A stretch of DNA of 64,000 nucleotides from Planctomycetaceae bacterium UBA2671 (GTDB lineage: Bacteria; Planctomycetota; Planctomycetia; Planctomycetales; Planctomycetaceae), in NCBI GenBank assembly GCA_002359185.1, contig DEML01000003.1:62001-126000 (forward strand), given 5' to 3'. How positions within the stretch are numbered: position 1 is the stretch's first letter; each line of letters starts with the position of its first letter. This document shows positions 1-8,413 of the stretch, piece after piece. The notes beneath the pieces were generated by a model that searched no databases, was not told the origin of the DNA, and worked only from the letters and a program-made list of their open reading frames with translations. The position numbers and the translations under genes are program-made.

Positions 1-1197
1 TGGCCAGACGGAAGCATATAACTTGCCATCTGTGTCGACGGCCATCTGCACCGGGTTGATCAACTCCGGAAACATTTCTTCGGACGCAAAGAGATTGACT
101 TCCATCCCTTTGGCAATTGTCATCTTGGAGATCGCTTCCTCACCACCGAGATAGGAATAACTGCCATCGTCGAGATTTCCGGGCTTATTCGTTTTGACTT
201 CCAGTTCTTGAGGCAGGTTGTCGTCTTTAACTTCCAAATCTCCGCCGCGAGCAACCGCCCAGACTCGTTTGTCGCGATTGGCTGTCATGACATCAAAAAT
301 TTCCATTTCCCGCATCATCACGTCAGCATTTGACTGCCCAAACCAGGCCAGTTTAGAGCGCCCCCCAAAAACGTTGTAACCATCGACAACACGATAGCGA
401 TTGAACCAGTAATCGTTCTTGACGAGTACTGCCTGTCGCAGTCGCTCAAGTTCTTTGGCGTCGAGATCGATTTTCTCTTTGCCGAACAATTCTTTGATCA
501 TCAAGTCTGCCATCACGCGATTCCCATCGCTGAGCAGATGGACGCCATTCATTGTTAGCGGCTTCTCAGAGGATTCGTACAACTTTTGCGACGGATGGAA
601 CAGGTCGACATACAGAACCTGCTTAGACTGACAGACATCTCGCATGGCCTCGGTATAGAGTTCGAGATTCTTGTTATTTGCTTCACCATCAGGTAGATGC
701 CGACTGTTTAGATTCTCGTGAGCGATCGGAGAAAAAAAGACGAGCGTTGGAGCCGATTTCCCGTTGTAGTTTTGAGACTGCATTCCATCAATGGTCGATT
801 CGAGTTGCTTGCGGAACTCATCAAGTCCGTTTGGGCCTTTCATCGCTTCGTTGTAGCCGAAGAAATTGAAAATCACATCGGCTTCAACTTTTGAAAGCCA
901 TTCATCAGGGCTGCCGAAATTGTCTTCCCGGGGACGGACATTCAATTCATCTCCAGGTACCGCCAGATTTCTGATTGTCAAATCGTGCTCAGGAAACATG
1001 GCGTGCAAATACGTTTCCAGCCAGGCATGATGCTGCATGCGATCGGCCAGTGTATTGCCGATGTAGGCAATATGATCTTCTTTTTCCAAAGAGAGTTTGG
1101 GTTCAGCCGCTTGAATTGTTTCGAAGGATAGGGTCAGGAAAGTGAACAGGCTGGCAGCGATGAAACAGGAGGTGAATCTTGTGAGGGCTTGAATCAT
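1..1197 (-). CDS. SGNH-hydrolase / PVC-type dehydrogenase-like secreted protein (C-terminus outside window)
   Basis: The reading frame is open through the left edge, so only the first 399 residues are seen. It starts at the ATG complementary to 1195-1197, followed by a hydrophobic signal peptide (FTSCFIAASLFTFLTLS). Residues about 30-230 look like an SGNH/GDSL hydrolase domain: a GNTLADRM block near the start and a late NGVHLLSDGN block that would carry the catalytic Asp/His. After it comes a stretch ending EEMFPELINPVQMAVDTDGKLYAS, the opening of the beta-propeller dehydrogenase domain (sorbosone-dehydrogenase-like, PVC heme-binding type) common in planctomycetes. This architecture is known from large exported planctomycete proteins and usually ends in HEAT repeats and a CxxCH cytochrome, neither of which can be checked here. 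The substrate is unknown. Confidence 0.8.
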   Translation of the reverse strand, partial: MIQALTRFTSCFIAASLFTFLTLSFETIQAAEPKLSLEKEDHIAYIGNTLADRMQHHAWLETYLHAMFPEHDLTIRNLAVPGDELNVRPREDNFGSPDEWLSKVEADVIFNFFGYNEAMKGPNGLDEFRKQLESTIDGMQSQNYNGKSAPTLVFFSPIAHENLNSRHLPDGEANNKNLELYTEAMRDVCQSKQVLYVDLFHPSQKLYESSEKPLTMNGVHLLSDGNRVMADLMIKELFGKEKIDLDAKELERLRQAVLVKNDYWFNRYRVVDGYNVFGGRSKLAWFGQSNADVMMREMEIFDVMTANRDKRVWAVARGGDLEVKDDNLPQELEVKTNKPGNLDDGSYSYLGGEEAISKMTIAKGMEVNLFASEEMFPELINPVQMAVDTDGKLYASVWP

Positions 1198-1351
1198 GAG
1201 ATTTCTTTCGTCGTCCTTTACAGTCAATTGGCATCCCGTATGATCGAGGTATGCATCGAAGATTACTATTGCGAATATCATGGCAATCTTTGGTGATGCC
1301 TACAACTCTCTGTACTTATTTCCTGTCCAGTATTGTGAAGAAGATTGTGTC

Positions 1352-2263
1352 ATGCTGAAAACCAGAACACTTGGCCGGACCGGATTGGAGGTCACTCAAC
1401 TTGGCTATGGCAGCATGGGCATTCGTGGCCCGAAAACCTGGGGCAAACGAGTCGCTTCCGAAGAGGACTCCGAGAAAATTCTGAATGCCGTGCTCGATGC
1501 GGGTATCAACTTCATCGACACCGCTCCCGATTATGGAATCAGTGAAGAGCGGATTGGCCGTTATCTTTCCTCGCGTCGAGGAGAATTCATCCTCGCCAGT
1601 AAGTGTGGATGCGATTACACCCAGGGTGAGGATGAAATCAACATTCGACATACCTGGAAGAAGGATGTCATTAAGCGGAATCTGGAGGAAACGCTGTTTC
1701 GAACACAGTCGGAATTTCTCGACCTTCTCCAATTTCATGGAGGCGATGCCGAGATCTTAGAACAGGAAGGTCTCATCGAACTGCTGGAAGATTTTCGTTC
1801 GCAGGGTTTAATCCGCTTTGTCGGAGTTTCGAGTTCGTTACCGTATTTACCGGGCCTGATAGAGCTGGGTGTGTTTGATACTTTTCAAATTCCACATTCC
1901 TGCCTGGCTCCTGAACATCATGATTGGATTACCAAAGCCGCAGAAACCGGAGCGGGGATTATTATTCGGGGTGGGATTGCTCACGGGGGGCCAGATGCAG
2001 AGATTCAGCGCCCCAATTTGAATGATGTCTGGACGAATGCAAAGTTGGATGAACTGCTGACTGAGAATATGACGCGGGCGGAGATGATTTTACGATATAC
2101 ATTGTCGCACCCTCATTGCGATACGACAATTGTGGGGACTTGCAATCCAGAACATCTTAAAGAGAATGTCGCTGCTGCCAGTCAAGGAGCATTGTCTGCG
2201 GAGCTCTATCAGGAAATTCAGACAAGAGTCTCGTCAGTAATCAATGAAAATGAATTTTTATAG
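1352..2263 (+). CDS. aldo/keto reductase
   Basis: The 303-residue product starts MLKTRTLGRTGLEVTQLG, the normal beginning of this family. An in-frame ATG at 1280 would add 24 residues unlike the family, so 1352 is preferred; a purine-rich GAAGAAG lies just upstream. The AKR tetrad is visible: Asp and Tyr in FIDTAPDYGISEERIG, Lys in ILASKCG, His in LLQFHGG. The late block ending TTIVGTCNPEHL is the cofactor-binding end. Expected role: NAD(P)H-dependent cytoplasmic oxidoreduction of a carbonyl or sugar substrate. Only 37 bases separate it from the bicupin gene, so the two may be co-transcribed. Substrate not deducible. Confidence 0.9.
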   Translation: MLKTRTLGRTGLEVTQLGYGSMGIRGPKTWGKRVASEEDSEKILNAVLDAGINFIDTAPDYGISEERIGRYLSSRRGEFILASKCGCDYTQGEDEINIRHTWKKDVIKRNLEETLFRTQSEFLDLLQFHGGDAEILEQEGLIELLEDFRSQGLIRFVGVSSSLPYLPGLIELGVFDTFQIPHSCLAPEHHDWITKAAETGAGIIIRGGIAHGGPDAEIQRPNLNDVWTNAKLDELLTENMTRAEMILRYTLSHPHCDTTIVGTCNPEHLKENVAAASQGALSAELYQEIQTRVSSVINENEFL

Positions 2264-2300
2264 GTCAGTCTGAGTTTAAATTCAAAGTGAGGAGAATCCA

Positions 2301-3224
2301 ATGAGTACGAGTCATGCGAGTTTGAATGAGCTGTGGCAGAAACAATCGCTCAGTTGGGAATATGGAGCAGCTGCCAGCCCTGACATTGAGGAGGTGCCGA
2401 TTCGAGCGTTTCCGGCCTCTTTACATGAAGCTGGTGTCACGGAAATCATCAAGCTGGATCTTTCCGATGTCATCGGGACTTCAACTCCCGCGACCACACC
2501 AAGTCTGCTGGCGAATTATCTGGCAATTCAGGCAGAGGATCAAATTCGTGTCGAGGAGCAGACATCCTCGGAGGTCTACTTCGTGATGAGAGGGCAGGGA
2601 CATACCGAAACAGAGCAGGGCGTTCTGGATTGGAAGCAAGGGGATGCTTTCACCTTGCCGTGTCATCAGGGCGTGACGCACTTTGCCGAAGTAGATTCTG
2701 CCTTATACTGGGTGCATGATGGTCCGCTCATGTCATATCTGGGAGTGCATCCAGATAAACCACGCTTCGAGCCTGCCTACTATTCCAAAGAATATCTGGA
2801 CGGTGAGATTTCGAAAATCCGTGAAGCAGGTATTCGCGAAAATCGAAATCGCAATGGCATCATTCTCGGCAATCCGGCCAGCGAAAAGACAAAAACTATG
2901 ACTCACACGATGTGGTCGCTGTTTAACGTCTTGCCGAAACAATCGGTACAGAAACCTCATCGCCATAATTCCGTGGCTATTGACCTGGCGGTTTCAGCGG
3001 GACCGAACACCTATACGATGATTGCTAAAGAAGTCGATGAAGCGGGAAATCTGATCGATCCGTTTCGAGCCGAGTGGAAACCGAATTCTGTTTTCGTGAC
3101 TCCTCCCGGCTGGTGGCATTCGCACCATAATGAATCTGAGGTCGATGCGTATGTCTTTCCTGTACAGGATGCAGGATTGCAGACTTATTTACGCACGTTG
3201 GATATTCAGTTCATAAAAGATTGA
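2301..3224 (+). CDS. bicupin protein, gentisate 1,2-dioxygenase-like
   Basis: The 307-residue product has two cupin domains, about residues 80-150 (YFVMRGQGHTETEQG, WKQGDAFTLPCHQGVTHFA) and 190-295 (VQKPHRHNSVAIDLAVS, TPPGWWHSHHNES). GGAG lies 8 bases before the ATG. The HxH pair (PHRH) and the later HSHH are in the second cupin, so the metal site is probably there; the first cupin lacks an HxH. Gentisate dioxygenases are bicupins of about 340 residues that usually bind iron in the first cupin, so this may be a relative with another substrate rather than a true gentisate-cleaving enzyme. It sits between the aldo/keto reductase and the lactate-permease gene, which suggests a small catabolic unit. 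Confidence 0.75.
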   Translation: MSTSHASLNELWQKQSLSWEYGAAASPDIEEVPIRAFPASLHEAGVTEIIKLDLSDVIGTSTPATTPSLLANYLAIQAEDQIRVEEQTSSEVYFVMRGQGHTETEQGVLDWKQGDAFTLPCHQGVTHFAEVDSALYWVHDGPLMSYLGVHPDKPRFEPAYYSKEYLDGEISKIREAGIRENRNRNGIILGNPASEKTKTMTHTMWSLFNVLPKQSVQKPHRHNSVAIDLAVSAGPNTYTMIAKEVDEAGNLIDPFRAEWKPNSVFVTPPGWWHSHHNESEVDAYVFPVQDAGLQTYLRTLDIQFIKD

Positions 3225-3254
3225 TCTCACAATAAGTCATACGTAGTCGAAATC

Positions 3255-3271
3255 GTCAGGCACAGCCTGAC
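3255..3271. repeat. dispersed palindrome, GTCAGGC-type (copy 1)
   Basis: GTCAGGC-ACA-GCCTGAC is a perfect 7-bp palindrome with a 3-base loop, between the bicupin and lactate-permease genes and followed by CTACGG. The same core occurs near 10951, 43972-44040 and 51431-51500. Confidence 0.75.
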
Positions 3272-3310
3272 CTACGGACTGTTCTCGAAATACTTCGAAT
3301 TGAGCCATTT

Positions 3311-4993
3311 ATGCATGACCTGCTGCCCGTTTTACTCTCCTTACTACCGATTGCCATTGTGGGCATTTTTCTTGTCGGAATGCGCTGGCCCGCTGCTTAT
3401 GTGATGCCGCTTTCTTACGTGGCAGCTGTCGGTGTCGCTCTGCTTTACTGGCAACTCAAGTTTGCTCAGGTCGCCGCGGCTTCCGTCAATGGATTGGTGA
3501 TTTGCTTCAGTCTGCTGTACATCGTATTTGGAGCAATTTATCTTCTGAATACACTGAGCGAATCGGGAGGGCTCTCGGTCATTCGCAATGGATTCACTTC
3601 GATTACGGATGATCGTCGTGCCCAGGTTATTATCATTGCCTGGCTATTTGGTGCCTTTATGGAGGGAGCCGCAGGTTTTGGAACTCCAGCCGTTATTTGT
3701 GTGCCGCTGCTGGTTGGACTGGGATTTCCAGCCATGGCAGCCATCATTGCTGGAATGATGATTCAATCGACACCAGTTTCTTTCGGAGCAGTCGGTACTC
3801 CGATTTTGATTGGAGTCAACAAAGGACTTGAAGGGAGTAATTCAGTTGTCGATTATGCGGCGAAATCTGGTCTGGAAAACTGGCAGGAATTGTTGCCGAT
3901 CATTGGCGTTAAAGTTGCGATAATCCATGGCATTGTCGGAACGCTGGTTCCGTTATTCATCGTGGTTGTTATTACGAGATTTTTCGGTGCCAATCGCAGT
4001 ATTGCAGAAGGTTTCAAAATCTGGAAATTTGCGATCTTCGCGGCTCTGGCGATGATTATTCCTTACGTGTCCATTGCGTTTGTTCTAGGACCTGAATTTC
4101 CAACTTTACTTGGTTCCTTGATAGGCATGGCGATTGTAATCCCCGCAGCCCGAGCAAAATTCCTGATGCCTGAGGAGTCGTGGGATTTTGCAGAAAAATC
4201 AGATTGGCCCAATTCCTGGCACGGCTTGTATGATGTGAAAGTCGAAGAACCGGTAGTTCGCTTGTCGTTGTGGAAAGCCTGGGCACCATATTTACTGACG
4301 GCTCTCATACTCGTGCTGACACGTCTGCCTGCTCTGGGCATTGGCGCCTGGTTGAAGTCGATCACCATTCCAGAGAATGCCGATGCACTGACCAATCTGT
4401 TTGGTTCAACGGTCAGTGTCTCACCTGTGCAGATTCTCTACCTGCCGGGGTCGATATTTATCCTCGTCTGCCTGATGACATTCGTCTTGCATCGCATGTC
4501 GAAAGCGGCCTGTCAACGTGCGACGACTCGATCCCTCAAAATGATCATCCCGGCTTCAGCTGCTTTGATATTTACCGTTCCGATGGTGCAGATCTTTATC
4601 AACTCTTCAGGAGGAGCAGCCGGGCTGCCGTCCATGCCAAGTCTGCTGGCCGATTCTGTCGCTTCAATCTCCGGAACAGCCTGGCCATTATTTTCGCCGC
4701 TCATCGGAGGACTGGGAGCGTTTGTCGCAGGCAGCAATACCATCAGCAATATGATGTTCTCCCAATTCCAGTTTCATGCCGGTTTGCAAATTGGAGTCGA
4801 TCCCACCTGGGTTGTCGCCTTACAGGCGGTCGGCGGAGCAGCGGGGAATGTCATCTGCGTTCATAACGTAGTCGCAGCTTGTGCAGTAGTCGGCATGAAC
4901 GGCAAAGAAGGGGACATCCTGCGGAAAACATTGTCGCTGTTTGTTTACTATGTGTTTTTCGCTGGAATCCTCGGATTGATGTTCACAAACTAG
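3311..4993 (+). CDS. lctP: L-lactate permease (LctP family)
   Basis: The 560-residue, very hydrophobic product has about 13-14 predicted membrane segments, the right size for the LctP family of inner-membrane lactate/glycolate proton symporters. The family signature GAFMEGAAGFGTPAVICVPL and the late block FVAGSNTISNMMFSQFQ...QAVGGAAGNVICVHNVVAACAVVG are clear. It follows the AKR and bicupin genes by 86 bases that hold a palindrome, so co-transcription is possible but not certain. No lactate dehydrogenase gene is nearby; the actual substrate could be another 2-hydroxy-carboxylate. Confidence 0.92.
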   Translation: MHDLLPVLLSLLPIAIVGIFLVGMRWPAAYVMPLSYVAAVGVALLYWQLKFAQVAAASVNGLVICFSLLYIVFGAIYLLNTLSESGGLSVIRNGFTSITDDRRAQVIIIAWLFGAFMEGAAGFGTPAVICVPLLVGLGFPAMAAIIAGMMIQSTPVSFGAVGTPILIGVNKGLEGSNSVVDYAAKSGLENWQELLPIIGVKVAIIHGIVGTLVPLFIVVVITRFFGANRSIAEGFKIWKFAIFAALAMIIPYVSIAFVLGPEFPTLLGSLIGMAIVIPAARAKFLMPEESWDFAEKSDWPNSWHGLYDVKVEEPVVRLSLWKAWAPYLLTALILVLTRLPALGIGAWLKSITIPENADALTNLFGSTVSVSPVQILYLPGSIFILVCLMTFVLHRMSKAACQRATTRSLKMIIPASAALIFTVPMVQIFINSSGGAAGLPSMPSLLADSVASISGTAWPLFSPLIGGLGAFVAGSNTISNMMFSQFQFHAGLQIGVDPTWVVALQAVGGAAGNVICVHNVVAACAVVGMNGKEGDILRKTLSLFVYYVFFAGILGLMFTN

Positions 4994-5211
4994 AAATACA
5001 ATCAACTCGTACAATCAGCTCAAATGGAACTGATTTTTGTCACGGTTCTCAAATTGTCTTTATTTTCCGGTGACTTACATTCGAAATTGACTGAGGGATA
5101 AGTTAACCTGAAGATAGATCAACTTTTCCGTATGCGACGACCTGCCTACTATGGTATTGAATGGAAACAGGTCAAGAAATAAGAAGCTGCCCTCCAGATT
5201 GATTGCCTCCC

Positions 5212-6429
5212 ATGAGTGAACATCCCCACCTTGAACAATCACAGGCCTTTCATCCTCATGATCGTGATATCGATAAATTATCCTCCGGTGTTGATATAAC
5301 TTTTGCGGTTCCCTATGTGCATCGACTTCGAGTAACCACGAATGTCTTGGAGACTCAAACAAACGTATTACTCGATTTGCTCGAACAATCCGGAGAGGCT
5401 CCGGCTAGGGTTCAGTTCTGGATTGATGAGGAGGTTGCGAATGCACGTCCCGATCTTTCTCAAATTTTGAGGACGTTTGTCTCAAAGAATTCCGATCGTG
5501 TTGCGATGGCGAGCAACATACAGATGGTTCCCGGTGGTGAGGATGTGAAGAACGATGTGCACATTCTTGAGCGGATGCTCAAGGTGATGAACGCAGCGGA
5601 TTTGGATCGTCGCAGCTATGTGATTGTTATCGGAGGGGGAGCAGTTCTGGATGCAGTCGGTTTTGCTGCGGCCATTGCTCATCGTGGCATTCGTTTAATC
5701 CGCCTGCCGACGACGACACTTAGTCAGGCTGATTCCGGGGTCGGAGTAAAAAACAGTATCAATCTCTTTGAGAAGAAAAACTGGGTCGGATCGTTCGCTG
5801 TTCCCTGGGCTGTGATCAACGATGCCGACCTGCTATCGACATTGCCAGATCGTCAGTTCCGCGCCGGTTTTTCTGAAGCCGTCAAAGTCGCATTATTAAA
5901 AGACCCCGCATTATTTGAAGCGATCTGTGATCAGGCTGAGCGAATTTCTCAGCGGGACTGGTCCGCTTGTGGCCCGATTATTCAACGCTCTGCTGAGTGG
6001 CATCTGAAACATATTACACGTGGTGGTGATCCCTTTGAAATGCTTGAAGCTCGTCCGCTCGATTATGGACACTGGTCTGCTCACAAACTGGAAGTGATGA
6101 CAAACTTCCAGGTTCAACATGGGGAAGCGGTTGCTATTGGCGTGGCAATCGACTCCTTATATTCAGCTCGCAAAATGGGCTTTGATGAAGTTCATGCCGA
6201 ACGTGTTGTGAATTGTCTGTTGGATCTCGGTTTCGATTTGCAGCATCCGATGTTGCACGATTCTAAAAAGCTCTTTGCCGGTCTTGAAGAATTCCGTCAG
6301 CATCTGGGCGGTCGTTTGACTCTGACCATGCTACGAAATGTTGGGGATCCGGTTGAGATCCATGAAGTCGATCAGTCTGCGATGCAGGAGTCAATCGTAC
6401 AACTGACAGAAATCGCATCCGCTCGATAG
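5212..6429 (+). CDS. 3-dehydroquinate synthase family protein, EboD-like
   Basis: The 405-residue product is a sugar-phosphate cyclase homologue. The NAD-binding block VIVIGGGAVLDAVGFAAAIAHRGIRLIRLPTTTLSQADSGVGVKNSIN is clear. Where AroB has LNLGHTxGHAxE, this protein has RPLDYGHWSAHKLE, preceded by RGGDPFEMLEA. That wording is what I know from EboD-type proteins of the eboABCDEF locus rather than from the shikimate enzyme. The start chosen is the ATG at 5212; a TTG at 5203 is in frame. A thioesterase gene follows after 42 bases. No other ebo genes or shikimate genes are in the window, so a role in a cyclitol-type or Ebo pathway is inference. Confidence 0.82.
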   Translation: MSEHPHLEQSQAFHPHDRDIDKLSSGVDITFAVPYVHRLRVTTNVLETQTNVLLDLLEQSGEAPARVQFWIDEEVANARPDLSQILRTFVSKNSDRVAMASNIQMVPGGEDVKNDVHILERMLKVMNAADLDRRSYVIVIGGGAVLDAVGFAAAIAHRGIRLIRLPTTTLSQADSGVGVKNSINLFEKKNWVGSFAVPWAVINDADLLSTLPDRQFRAGFSEAVKVALLKDPALFEAICDQAERISQRDWSACGPIIQRSAEWHLKHITRGGDPFEMLEARPLDYGHWSAHKLEVMTNFQVQHGEAVAIGVAIDSLYSARKMGFDEVHAERVVNCLLDLGFDLQHPMLHDSKKLFAGLEEFRQHLGGRLTLTMLRNVGDPVEIHEVDQSAMQESIVQLTEIASAR

Positions 6430-6471
6430 AATTGATCCAGATTATAATCTCTCGCAGGATGATTGCCCCAT

Positions 6472-6885
6472 ATGGAGAAGATCATTTTCGAGCCTCCGAT
6501 TCACACGTTTCACATCGACTTCATGAATCATGTGAGCAACATCGTCTACATCGAGTGGATGGAAATTGGACGGTGTCGATTACTCGAAACAGTGGGGATG
6601 CCGGTGCCGCAAATTATGCAGCAGGGTTACGGACCTGTACTGGTGGAAACGAACATCCAGTACAAGCAGCAACTGAAATTAGGGGATACCGTTCGAGCCG
6701 AAGTCTGGATTTCGGAAATGAACCACGTCTCCGCCTGGATGGAGTTTCGCTTTTACGGTCCTGATCAAACCCTGGCCGCTCTCGGTCGTCAACGGGGAAT
6801 ATTCATCGATCTCCAGACTGGCCGTCCGACTCGCCTGCCGGATGCTGATCGCCAACGATTTCAGCCATTTATCGCTAAGAATTAA
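6472..6885 (+). CDS. acyl-CoA thioesterase (YbgC/FadM-type hotdog)
   Basis: The 137-residue product matches the 4-hydroxybenzoyl-CoA thioesterase family in length and pattern. The catalytic block is FHIDFMNHVSNIVYIEWMEIGR, with the Asp in the HID position, followed by a typical YGPVLVETNIQYKQQLKLGDTV strand pair. ATG at 6472 is preferred over an in-frame TTG at 6463. It lies 42 bases after the EboD-like gene on the same strand and is probably co-transcribed. Expected reaction: hydrolysis of an acyl-CoA thioester in the cytoplasm; the acyl group is unknown. Confidence 0.88.
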   Translation: MEKIIFEPPIHTFHIDFMNHVSNIVYIEWMEIGRCRLLETVGMPVPQIMQQGYGPVLVETNIQYKQQLKLGDTVRAEVWISEMNHVSAWMEFRFYGPDQTLAALGRQRGIFIDLQTGRPTRLPDADRQRFQPFIAKN

Positions 6886-7005
6886 CTCTGGTTGCTGTCA
6901 ACGCAACTTTACCTCTTTGCCAGGATGACTCACACGTAGGGATCAATCAGATTCCTTCCCCCTATCCTGAGAATTTTCAATTTCTCGAATTTCGCCTTTA
7001 TTCTA

Positions 7006-7034
7006 TTGACTAATAAATACATAACATGTAAACT
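7006..7034 (+). promoter_or_regulatory. predicted marR promoter with overlapping operator half-site
   Basis: TTGACT (7006-7011) and TAAACT (7029-7034) are separated by 17 bases, a plausible sigma-70-type promoter. The word ATGTAAAC (7026-7033) overlaps the -10 element; 11 of 14 positions match the perfect palindrome at 7575-7588. Repressor binding here would autoregulate the MarR gene. Confidence 0.5.
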
Positions 7035-7074
7035 ATATGAATCGAACACACATTTTTACCCCAACGATGACTTC

Positions 7075-7557
7075 ATGAACTCTTCACGCTTACAAGATGA
7101 ACTGAAAAAGAAGAATCCCTTCGAGGTTCCGGAACAGGAGGCGATCCTGAATCTGTTGCGCACGAATGATTACTTTGAAAATCGATTCGGGCGTTTGTTT
7201 CGTGATTATGGTGTGACTGCTTCCCAGTACAATGTTCTGAGAATTCTCAGTGGGGAAGGGAAGCCAATGCCCTGTCTGGAGATAGCCTCACGTACAATTC
7301 AGGTCGTTCCAGCAATTACTGGATTGATTGATCGACTGGAAAAGCAGGGACTGGTACAAAGACATCGCTGCGAACAGGATCGTCGCGTCGTTTATATTTC
7401 ACTCACAGAAGAGGCAGAGAACTTATTAAAACGAATGGAGGAACCTGTTATAAAATTGCATCGGGAACTCGTGGGACATTTGACCCATCAGGAATTGAAG
7501 GAATTGAGTCGCCTGTTGGAGAAAGCGCGAGAGTCAACCGGACAAGCGGAAGATTGA
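7075..7557 (+). CDS. MarR family transcriptional regulator
   Basis: The 160-residue product has the MarR winged helix: VTASQYNVLRILSGEGKPMPCLEIASRTIQVVPAITGLIDRLEKQGLVQRHRCEQDRRVVYISLT, in which the DRR wing motif is clear. ATG at 7075 is preferred over an in-frame TTG at 7006, because the promoter and operator lie between them. MarR proteins bind short palindromes as dimers and often repress their own gene and an adjacent redox gene. Here the SDR gene follows 52 bases downstream with a perfect 14-bp palindrome in the gap, so it is the likely target. The inducing ligand is unknown. Confidence 0.92.
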   Translation: MNSSRLQDELKKKNPFEVPEQEAILNLLRTNDYFENRFGRLFRDYGVTASQYNVLRILSGEGKPMPCLEIASRTIQVVPAITGLIDRLEKQGLVQRHRCEQDRRVVYISLTEEAENLLKRMEEPVIKLHRELVGHLTHQELKELSRLLEKARESTGQAED

Positions 7558-7574
7558 GTTTTTTTAAGCTATTA

Positions 7575-7588
7575 GTTTACATGTAAAC
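7575..7588. promoter_or_regulatory. perfect palindromic operator GTTTACATGTAAAC
   Basis: A perfect 14-bp palindrome between the MarR and SDR genes, 21 bases before the SDR start codon. Its right half ATGTAAAC recurs upstream of marR (7026-7033) and of the pirin gene (8385-8392). It is the likely MarR binding site; no footprint is available. Confidence 0.7.
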
Positions 7589-7609
7589 AATAATCCAAAG
7601 GAGCAGATC

Positions 7610-8365
7610 ATGTCGTTGGAAAACAAAGTTGCCATTGTCACTGGTGGAACATCGGGAATCGGGCGCGAAACCGCCATCCAGTTTGCATCAGCTGGTGCAA
7701 AAGTGGTGATAGCCGGTCGCCGGGAAGAAGAGGGAAACGCAGTCGTGGAGACGATTGTCAAAGCTGGTGGAACAGCCATGTTCGTACAAACCGATATTGC
7801 AGACGAAGGTCAAGTGAAAAACCTGATTGAAGAAACAGTTCAAAATTACGGCCGGCTGGACATTGCCTTCAATAACGCAGGCGTTGAAATGACTGGTCCT
7901 CTCGTCGACATGACAGAGGCTGATTATCGCAAGACATTTGATATCAATGTACTCGGAGTAATTCTGAGCATGAAATATGAGATCCCTGCGATGTTGAAAT
8001 CCGGTGGCGGCTCGATCATCAATACTTCCAGTATCGCTGGTCACGTGGGCATGGCTGGAGCCTCGGTGTACGTCGCTTCCAAACATGCAGTTGAAGGCAT
8101 TACAAAATCCGCTGCTCTGGAACTGGCGGGGCAAGGGATTCGTATCAATGCTGTCGCTCCCGCAGCGATTGAAACCGATATGATTGATCGGTTTGCCGGA
8201 AAAGAGGGAGCCGAAGGTCGTGAACAACTCGCAGCCGTTCATCCCGTAGGACGTCTTGGGAAGGCTTCCGAAGTTGCGAAGGCTGTTATCTATCTGGCTT
8301 CGGAGGCCACATCGTTCACGACAGGAATTTCATTGCCCGTCGATGGCGGCTGGTTGGCAAAATAA
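7610..8365 (+). CDS. SDR family NAD(P)-dependent oxidoreductase
   Basis: The 251-residue product is a classical short-chain dehydrogenase: TGGTSGIG cofactor motif at residues 11-18, NNAG at about 88-91, catalytic Ser in INTSSIAG and YVASK (YxxxK) at about 155-159, and a C-terminal PVDGGW. The RBS AAAGGAG lies 7 bases before the ATG. The gene follows a MarR regulator with a perfect palindrome in the gap and precedes a pirin gene, an arrangement seen for quinone- or electrophile-responsive operons. The substrate is unknown. Confidence 0.93.
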   Translation: MSLENKVAIVTGGTSGIGRETAIQFASAGAKVVIAGRREEEGNAVVETIVKAGGTAMFVQTDIADEGQVKNLIEETVQNYGRLDIAFNNAGVEMTGPLVDMTEADYRKTFDINVLGVILSMKYEIPAMLKSGGGSIINTSSIAGHVGMAGASVYVASKHAVEGITKSAALELAGQGIRINAVAPAAIETDMIDRFAGKEGAEGREQLAAVHPVGRLGKASEVAKAVIYLASEATSFTTGISLPVDGGWLAK

Positions 8366-8384
8366 TCTGATATCTAATCATCGA

Positions 8385-8392
8385 ATGTAAAC
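8385..8392 (+). promoter_or_regulatory. third ATGTAAAC operator half-site, upstream of pirin gene
   Basis: ATGTAAAC matches the right half of the 14-bp palindrome at 7575-7588. The left half is degenerate (9 of 14 positions match overall). It lies 21 bases before the pirin start codon, the same distance as the perfect site before the SDR gene, which supports joint regulation. Confidence 0.5.
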
Positions 8393-8413
8393 TGTTTAAA
8401 TTTGGAGTCTAAC

